Shown here piece after piece: positions 56,605 to 64,000 of a DNA stretch of 64,000 nt (position 1 is its first letter; each line of letters begins with the position of its first letter). A model generated the notes under the pieces. The model was not told the origin of the DNA, searched no databases, and saw only the letters and a list, made by a program, of their open reading frames with translations. Source of the DNA: Flaccisagitta enflata (Eukaryota > Chaetognatha > Sagittoidea > Aphragmophora); assembly GCA_965153355.1 (NCBI GenBank), contig OZ231127.1, positions 9,486,001 through 9,550,000 of the forward strand, written 5' to 3'. Made by a program: the position numbers and the translations under genes.

Positions 56605-57729
56605 GCCTATCAATTGAATGATTGTTCTTTTCAATGTACCGTGAATAACATGATAATTATTAGACATTGAAAATGAGCCTAGTTGAAAACGTTGACATCA
56701 TATCTTCGGACTTTATTAATGGCTGTAGTTTAGTTGTGGCATACAAATGCCTCTGTTTCACTCTTTTATTTAGTATGTGTGAATTTGAAATCATTTTAAC
56801 TTTGAACTTTTAGTAACTTTTAGTAAAAAGTATCAACCATTATCACTAATAATTCATGACTTTGGGCGTTGAAATGTCCCTTAAAACTTGAAAATCCAGA
56901 CCTTAAAGATTGTTATTTACGTTTTTTAGAGTTTTATAATTATCTTCAACTTATAAGTGGTAATGCTATGAGTTTGGTTTTATCATTTTTCCCGGGTTCA
57001 CATTCTTTCACAATTGAAAACAGAGTCAACCCAACGATTGTTTTTAACCCTTTTCATTCTTGTTCTGATTACCAAACTTTTTTTTCTCCATTTTTTCACT
57101 TTCGTTTTCGAAGAAAATTTAGAAGAAATCCCATTCCCTTGACTGTCTCACCACTTTTGAGTTTGTTGGTTTGTCCTTCCCGATATAGTAAGTCTTGAAT
57201 CATAATTTATACATATATATATTTTTCTCACAGTGAACTCTCTGTTTTCATTTCGACATAAAGATGACAAAGAGAGTGAAAAAAAAGATTATTCTGCTAA
57301 AAATAAAACTGAAAAAAAAAAAAACATGATCACGCACATAGTTTCATTCAATTACTATTTTTAGAATTTTGAGATAGCTAAGTAAAATTGAAATAAAAAA
57401 AAAAGAATAAAGGCGAAAATAACTTCGATCGCTAAAAATAGCTCATGCAGATTGACTTATATTTTTGAGATGTAGGATAGGCTTGGAAAACCGCGGATCG
57501 GGTGGTTAAATTGTTAATGGATGAATAGGAATCAAGTTGAAGAAAGAAAAAAAAAAGAAAGAAAGACAAACAACACCGAGTTGTGGGAGTACGTGCAGGC
57601 CCAAAAAAACATTCGATGTGACTATAGGGAATTTGGGTTTGACTTTAGAATAGCAGATAGAAGAGATAGAGGATAGAAAGGAAAGTGACGGCAGATAGAA
57701 ACAGGATAGAAAAGTGAAAGAGAGAGGAT

Positions 57730-58033
57730 AATAGGTCATCCAAGGATTGCACATGGTCAGCGGTACCCGATGCCCTGCTTAGAGTTATTAGCTGAAGAAG
57801 TAGAGTGAGCCCCAAAGGGCCGATGTCCTGTAGGATACAGGGGTGAATTTCCTTACGTTCTGAGAGGGCATGTCTGAGGCCTTGGTAGCAATTTTCTATG
57901 ATACTCAATGGGAATTTTGCATTTTTTCAAGTTCTTGCCAATTTGCCATGTTATTCAATGAGAATTTTTCATCTTTTTTAGTTTTCATCAATTTTCTATG
58001 TTATTCAATGGGAAACATGCATTTTTTTTAAAA
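57730..58033 (-). mobile_element. GGGCAGCGG-family element, 3' half
   Basis: Homologue of the right part of 11813-12280 on the minus strand (GGTACCGCTGACCATGTGC end and GTCCTGTAGGAT hairpin). Truncated by the pogo-like element that follows directly. Confidence 0.65.
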
Positions 58034-58546
58034 TACAGTAGATGTCGTCTATACTTGGAAATACGGGGGCCCTCATATCCTAATTACCATTTGTGCAAAT
58101 GAAATGAAACTGTGTATGTATAATGCCTATGTCCTATAGGGTTGACAATGGGGTGTGGCAGCTCTGTTAATAGAAAATTCTTTTAAATATACTAAATCAA
58201 ATTCGTTTATTTGAATCAGTTTCTGGAATTGGTCTAGTGGTTAACTCACTTGACTGTAGGTTTATCTTATCCAGTTTATTTAGCCAAAGGTCCCAGATTC
58301 GAATCCCAAACTGGTTTTGCACTTTAAGCAAATTGATGAAGCTGAAATTCTGCAAAAAAAGTGATTGATTTTAAAATTTTATACTTAAAGTTTTTTTCCT
58401 AGGGTAAGCCGTAGGGGGATGCCATACCCCATCATCAACCCCTTAGAGTTTATACATTATATCAACAAAATATCAGTCCCCTCACTATACTGATGATCAA
58501 GTTATGAGCTCCCCCGTATTTCCAAGTCTAGACGACATCTACTGTA
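58034..58546. mobile_element. TIR element with TA target duplication, enclosing a tRNA-like segment
   Basis: Element 58036-58544 (509 bp) begins CAGTAGATGTCGTCTATAC and ends with the inverse of CAGTAGATGTCGTCTAGAC; similarity runs about 35 bp, through TTGGAAATACGGGGG. TA flanks both sides. The ends fit Tc1/mariner (pogo-like). It is absent from copy A. Confidence 0.85.
58217..58316 (+). pseudogene. tRNA-like segment with A and B boxes
   Basis: A box TGGTCTAGTGG (58230-58240) and B box GATTCGAATCC (58296-58306); outer CAGTTT and AAACTG can pair. The box spacing is larger than in most tRNAs and the stems are poor, so it is a SINE head or tRNA pseudogene rather than an active tRNA gene. Confidence 0.5.
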
Positions 58547-58711
58547 CATAACAAGATGTGTGAGTTCATCATACAGAGGAACAAGGTAATAAACAAATGT
58601 ATGAATACATTTAACGTTCAAAAAAGTACAGGTAGATAAGACTAAAACGACAAAGAAAGACAGGTATACAGATATTCAACAATACAATCCAAAACATTAT
58701 GACATATGAAT

Positions 58712-58998
58712 AACTTAAGACTGAGATTTGGGCCTCAAGGCTAGGATTTAGGCCTCGAGGCTGGGATATGGGCCTTGAGGCTGGGATATGGGCCTCGAGG
58801 CTGGGATATGGGCCTCAAGGCTGGTATTTGGGCCTCATGGCTGGGATATGGGCCTCGAGGCTAGGATATGGGCCTTATGGCTGGGATTTAGGCTTCAAGG
58901 CTGGGATTTGAGGGGGGGATGAAGGAGTAGGAGGAGAAGAAGGAGGAAATTCCCCATAGGTCATTGACCCCTTCGGAGCCGCTGCCTAAAAACGATAC
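58712..58998 (-). mobile_element. GGGCAGCGG-family element, 5' part with minisatellite
   Basis: Homologue of the right part of 12287-12979: minisatellite units to about 58912, then the minus-strand 5' end (TAGGCAGCGGCTCCGAAGGG). The 3' end is missing. Confidence 0.7.
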
Positions 58999-59004
58999 AA
59001 AAAG

Positions 59005-59165
59005 CAAAGGGGAATAGAAAGAAGATAGAAACAGCATAGAAAGAGGATAGAAAGGAGTAAGAAAGAGGATACACAGTGCATATGAAGAGGATAGAAAGGA
59101 GATAGAAGGAAGATACTAAGAGCATAGAAAGAGGATAGAAAGGAGATAGAAGGAAGAATTCAAGA
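59005..59165 (+). repeat. Purine-rich GATAGAAAGRA repeat, copy B
   Basis: Homologue of 13000-13165. Confidence 0.8.
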
Positions 59166-59289
59166 GCATATAGAAATAGGATATGCTTGTCATGATTTTC
59201 AATGAAAAGGGAAGCGAATCTTCCGAACCAAGAATTACACATTCAGAAGACATACCTTCATTCAACTATTGAAGGTGCGGCTGCCTGAA

Positions 59290-60215
59290 AAGAAGTTTTT
59301 GAGTTTGAGTAATGACGAAGACAGTAAAGATAATGGAGTGTCATAAGGAGGGAGTTACTGTGGCTGCTTGGAAGACACGTGTTTGAGTAATGACAAAGAC
59401 AGTAAAGATAATGGAGAGTCATAGTGAGTGATTTGCTGTGGCTGCTTAACAAACATGTGTTTGAGTAATGACAAAGACAATATAGATAATGGAGAGTCAT
59501 AATGAGTTACTGTGGCTATCTAAGAAAAATGTTAAAGTAATGATTAGGACAGTAAAGATAAAGTCATAATGAGTGAGTTACTGTGGCTATCGGGCAAACA
59601 TGTATTCAAGTTAAGACAGAGACAGTAAAGATAATGGAGTTTCACAGCAAGTGAGTTGTACCGTTGCTGCCTCATAAACATGTATTGGAGTAATGACAAA
59701 GACAGTTAAAATAATGGAGTGTCATAGTAAACAAGTTGCTGTGGCTATTGAACAAACATGTGTTTGAGTAACGACAAAGACAGTAAAGATAATGAAGTGT
59801 CACAGCAAGCGAGTTGTACTGTTGCTGCCAGATAAACATGTATTGGAGTAAAGATTAAAGAGTGTCAGAGTAAACAAGTAGCTGTGGCTGCTTAACTTAC
59901 ATGTGTTTGAGTAAAGACAAAGACAGAAAAGATAATTGAATGTCATAGCAAGCAAGTGTGTTGGAGTAATGACAAAGGCAGTAAAGATAATGGATAGTCA
60001 TTGTGAGCAAGTTGCTGTGGCTGCCTGAAAAACTCATGTTTGAGAAAAGACAGTAATGATAATGGAGCGTCATTGAAGTGAGTTGCAATGGCTGCTTGAC
60101 AAACATATGTTTGAGTAATTATGAAGACATTAAGGACAATGAAGAGTCATAGTGAGCAAGCTACTGTGGCTGCTTGACGCACAAATGTTTGAGTAATGAC
60201 AAAGACATTAAAGCA
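59290..60215 (+). repeat. 84-bp satellite, uninterrupted
   Basis: About eleven units. The point that carries the hAT element in copy A is intact here (TCAAGTTA at 59606-59613). Confidence 0.9.
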
Positions 60216-60235
60216 AGCGAGTGACCTTCTTCATC

Positions 60236-60290
60236 ACTGCCCCTCCCCACCCGCACGCGGCCGGGGTTGATGTCTCTCAGGGCTGGTATG
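60236..60290 (+). mobile_element. Diverged AGTCGCG-family 3' tail, copy B
   Basis: Homologue of 15157-15210. Confidence 0.5.
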
Positions 60291-60414
60291 TTTTACATAA
60301 TAGACTGTATGTCGCGGATTGGCCGATGAGGGAATAAAATTTTCTGAGAATCGCGATCGTGAAATTATGCTGACGTAAAAAAGGCGGAGACTGGCAAAGA
60401 AAAGTCTGGAGACA

Positions 60415-60925
60415 GACTTTGATTGGGATTTGATTTTTTTTACGGCAGCAATAATCTTCGTGATTTTGGGTTGCACATTTGATCGTTCGCACGTTTGGTT
60501 GTTAGCACGTTTGGTCCTCGATCATTCTCTGCGTTTGGCTCATTTCATATTTAACTCAATTCTTATTCAAGGCTTACTCGCTTAACACTGGCTTCACACA
60601 TGTTTTATTCCCTCGCTCATTTTCTTGCTTTACAAGTCTTTCATTCCCTCGCTCATTGCTTTGCTTTTCACGTCTTTCATTCCATCGCTCATTTTCTTGC
60701 TTCACTCGTCTTTCATTCCCTCGCTCATTTTCTTGCCTTACATATCTTTTAATCGCTGGCTCATTTTCTTGCTTCACAAGTCTTTCTTCCCTTGCTCATC
60801 GTCTTGCTTCACATGTCTTTCATGCCCTTGCTCATTTTCTTGCTTCACAAGTCTTTCATTCCCTCGCTCATTTTCTTGTTTCACACGTCTCTCATTCCCT
60901 CGCTCATTTTCTTGCTAATTTGCTT
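60415..60925 (+). repeat. Left foldback arm followed by 36-bp tandem repeat
   Basis: 60415-60620 matches the left outer and inner arms of 15333-16221. From about 60606 a 36-bp unit (CTTTCATTCCCTCGCTCATT plus TTCTTGCTTCACAAGT) is repeated about eight times. Because 36 is a multiple of three, several frames on both strands are open across it; I treat those as artefacts. Confidence 0.8.
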
Positions 60926-61855
60926 GTTATTAGGAATATGTGGTTGTGAGATATGTCATCTAATCTTGAATATCAATCTTGAAGTTCAAATCGAAATTTT
61001 GGTCTTCGAATCCAAATCTCTGGGCTCCAATTCGAGCCATGTGGTTTAAGTCCCTATTTCATCACTCAAAAAAGCGTAAAACTTTTAACTTTGGTAGAAT
61101 GACGCACTCACGTGTGGAGTGACGCACACGCGCGTGTCGTTTAGAATTGAGGATCGAATGGTGATGACGTCATAGCCTTACGATCATTCGACTGATTGAC
61201 AGACAATATTCAAAAACTAAATGACTGGCAGTTGGCAACGTAAACGAACCAACCTGCTCTCAACCAAGATGGGTAGCCGTTGTGACAGTGTTTCATACGT
61301 TATTTACCTGATTTGCATAATGCAGTTTGAAAATTGTTGTTTTTCAAGCTGGCAAACATTTCAGCAATTGCTGTTTAGAATTGGATCTTGCAGTAAACAA
61401 AATACTTTTACTCTGCGCATAGAATAAAAGGAACACCTTCTGTGTTATAAAGTGCGCCGTCAAGTTTTCAATATTGTAAAGTTTCAAATTGATGATATTG
61501 CTATGTATCAAATAATCAGCGAACAAGAATGGAATGGTATGACACCTCTGCTTGGAAATTGGCGATTATATCGCCATTTCTAGCCAACCTTGGGGCCTCC
61601 TAGCGACAACTTTGCCATTTAGCTATGGGCTAATCATCGATTGATTTCTTCTGAGTCACTTAGTGAATCTAGCTATTTTTAGTTAATGCTTGCTATTTCT
61701 AGCTAATTCTAGTTTTTTTCCTCTTTTCTACTCTGATCTTCAGTTCCAAATTAACTGTGCGATGACTAGATTGTGAAGTTTTTGAACCTGTTTGTCACCA
61801 TTTTGACCTTAAGCTACTCATTTTTGCTAGTTATTGACTGGTGGTTGAGAAAGAC
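60926..61855. other. No gene seen; full CRE palindrome at 61164-61171
   Basis: Single-copy within this window. TGACGTCA at 61164-61171 lies 35-90 bp after TGACGCACTC / TGACGCACAC repeats (61099-61130). CTAGCTA-type motifs cluster at 61570-61710. No frame supported. Confidence 0.4.
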
Positions 61856-62458
61856 CCTATGATTCCGGATATCGACACAAACTTTTTCAAGAACAATCAA
61901 AATGAAACGGTTTTTTGCGTTCTATTCTGTATGACTCATACAACACATTGATTAACAGGAAACTACTTATTAAATTTTTTGACAATCGACTCCTAGATAT
62001 TTTCAGTGGCATATATGGTGATGGATAAATATATGTCCTTCTTCATAACAGAGTAAACCAGATAAAACTGATCATGGCATTTGTGTCGCTGTCCTTTAAA
62101 AGGAACTTTAATTACTAAATGTTTCAAATCCCCAATAACTAACCCTTATGCCCCAAGTTTCCAGTTTAAATATATAGGAAATGAATGGAAAATAATGGTC
62201 GACAAATGACATTCTCTAAAGCCATATCTTCTTTTCCGCCTATAATTAGACCAGCAATGGTTTGTTTATTGATTTTTTCATGACCTTTTAACATATTTAC
62301 AAATCTAGCTAATTTACTAGCCATAGAAAAAATAATCTAGCTAAATCTAGCGATTTTTGGGGCCCCAACTAGCGAATTTCGGTATGCTGGAGTTCCCACG
62401 ACACCTCTTTTTCTCTCTTCCTGTCTTCCACCGACTATCTCGCAAGCGCGCTGTCCCC

Positions 62459-62573
62459 GGTCAAGTGTTTGAGTCGAGTATGACTTCTAGCTGTAGCATG
62501 CTTCAACCCTCACACACCCCACACCCTCACTCAAAGAAGTTAGAGAAACATGTAAGTCTGTCTTCACCGCAGC
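62459..62573 (-). repeat. Inverted segment relative to copy A
   Basis: This 115-bp stretch is the reverse complement of about 16889-17003. It joins GCTGTCCCCGG on the left to the SINE head on the right. Confidence 0.85.
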
Positions 62574-63100
62574 CTTCGAAACCGTAACCACTCGGCCACC
62601 ACGCGCCCCCGCATAAGGGAGTCCAATGGTTGTCGGTGGTTCAGACAGATAGACTGACAGACGGACAGACGAACCGGACAGGCGAACCAAATGGACGCAA
62701 AAACGGACAGACGGACGAACAGACATACAGATGGACCGACATCGACACGAGTATCAGGCACGCAACTTCAAACCAATTACCACATATGAACGGTAAGGGG
62801 AGCTTTATTTCAACCGTAAAGACACGCTAAGCTAGCAATGCTACGTCTGATGAGGGAACGCAGACGGGGATCGATCCCGCGACCTTCGAAACCGTAACCA
62901 CTCGGCCACCACGTGCCCCCGCATAAGGGAGTCCAATGGTTGTCGGTGGTTCAGACAGATAGACTGACAGACGGACAGACGAACTGGACAGGCGAACCAA
63001 ATGGACGCAAAAACGGACAGACGGACGAACAGACATACAGATGGACCGACATCGACACGAGTATCAGGCACGCAACTTCAAACCAATTACCACATATGAA
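62574..63100 (-). mobile_element. tRNA-derived SINE copies in a 310-bp tandem duplication
   Basis: SINE head only at 62574-62610 and a full copy at 62791-62919 (A box inverse 62894-62906, B box in GGGATCGATCCC near 62866-62880). The following GACGGACA tract occurs twice at an offset of 310 bp. Confidence 0.75.
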
Positions 63101-63502
63101 TCATGAGTCAACTCGATTGAAGCCATCGTTCATCGTATCGTCAACACTCCTCCTATCAAAACTTGACCCATAAAAAGGCAAAACTTTTTCCATAAATCAT
63201 AAATTTCGAATCTGGGTATTTAAAGTCAGAAAACGTATCCATAGCATGTTTTCAGAGATTCACCGCTTATATTTTCGATTTCGTGGCCGTGGGAAAGCAA
63301 AGGTCTCAGACAGTAAACAGACCTTAAAAACGATCATCAAATTTGATTCAAAAATCTGATATGACACGAAATATTCCAGTCAAAGGCACCGCGAACACAA
63401 GTCATTAAAAAGTGCTGAAGTATTGTACAGGATTTTTCAGGTCCTGTATTGAGGGAAGTACATCGTTATTTCATCGCTTTTATTTTTTTTCCATTCAACC
63501 AT

Positions 63503-63862
63503 TCATTCATTCATTCATTCATTCATTCATTCATTCATTCACTCATTCATTCATTCATTCATTCATTCATTCATTCATTCATTCATTCATTCATTCATTC
63601 ATTCATTCATTCAATTATTCGTTCATTCATTCATTTATTCATTCATTCATTCAGTCATTCATTCATTCATTCATTCATTCATTCATTCATTTATTTGTTC
63701 ATTCTTTCATCCATTCATTCATTCATTCATTCATTCATTCATTCATTCATTCATTCGTTCATTCATTCATTCATTCATTCATTCATTCATTCATTCATTC
63801 ACTCATTCACTCATTCACTCATTCATTCATTCATTCATTCATTCTTTCATTCATCAATTCAT
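63503..63862 (+). repeat. (ATTC)n microsatellite, copy B
   Basis: Homologue of 18804-19158 with different interruptions. After it, TTTGGTCAGGATG units repeat up to the window end (63940-64000). Confidence 0.97.
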
Positions 63863-64000
63863 CATTCAATGTTTTGAATATTGATTATGATTTTCCATTA
63901 ACGATGATTGGCTCTTCTTAATGAGGTTGACCCCGGATATTTGTTCAGGATATTTGGTCAGGTTGTTTGATCAGGCTATTTGGTCAGGATGTTTGGTCAG

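Noticed and set aside
60574-60949. Gln/Glu/Asn-rich repeat protein (minus) or Ser/Phe-rich protein (plus)
   Set aside because: 36-bp tandem repeat divisible by three keeps several frames open on both strands; no homologous frame exists in copy A.

Overview
The window is nuclear DNA from an animal. It is AT-rich outside genes, full of simple-sequence tracts (TC, TTG, ATTC, CAA, GGAA, AATG) and dominated by non-autonomous mobile elements. The only protein-coding genes I can support are two near-identical, uninterrupted copies of a MAP-kinase phosphatase of the DUSP10/puckered type (7089-9479 and 53341-55737, both on +). The phosphatase fold reads closer to arthropod puckered in the stretch leading to the general acid, so a protostome invertebrate is likely; I cannot name the species. 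No rRNA gene, complete tRNA gene, CRISPR array or bacterial feature was seen.

Layout. (1) 1-4573: a block repeated at 35361-36817 and 37636-38868, carrying several short elements. (2) 4574-19260: segmental copy A with the first phosphatase gene, then a satellite, a hAT element, a foldback and an (ATTC)n tract. (3) 19610-23430: a second copy of 13622-17380. (4) 23431-35360: no genes; an inverted-repeat element, long (TTG)n tracts, a pogo-like element and a large array-bearing element. (5) 35361-47605: tandem 2.07-kb duplication, several TIR elements with perfect target duplications, nested insertions. (6) 47794-64000: segmental copy B with the second phosphatase gene; it runs off the window end.

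Two recurrent element families explain much of the rest. The 'AGTCGCG family' begins with a perfect or near-perfect palindrome, ends in GGCCTTG, sits in T/A tracts and holds a variable tandem-repeat core. The 'GGGCAGCGG family' has GC-rich hairpin ends, an inverted copy of its 5' end lying inside its 3' end, and a core usually made of a 20-bp hairpin minisatellite. Comparison of occupied and empty sites inside the window shows clean insertion with no clear target duplication for both. Together these traits resemble non-autonomous Helitron2/Helentron (HINE/DINE-like) elements. The most notable observation is that the 5' palindrome and the 3' subterminal copy of it change together between subfamilies, which suggests co-evolving recognition signals.

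The gene biology is simple: a DUSP10/puckered phosphatase would inactivate JNK (and possibly p38) as a feedback brake. Both copies keep the catalytic residues, a candidate MAPK docking motif and an AP-1 plus ATF/CRE-type pair about 1.65 kb upstream, so both look functional.
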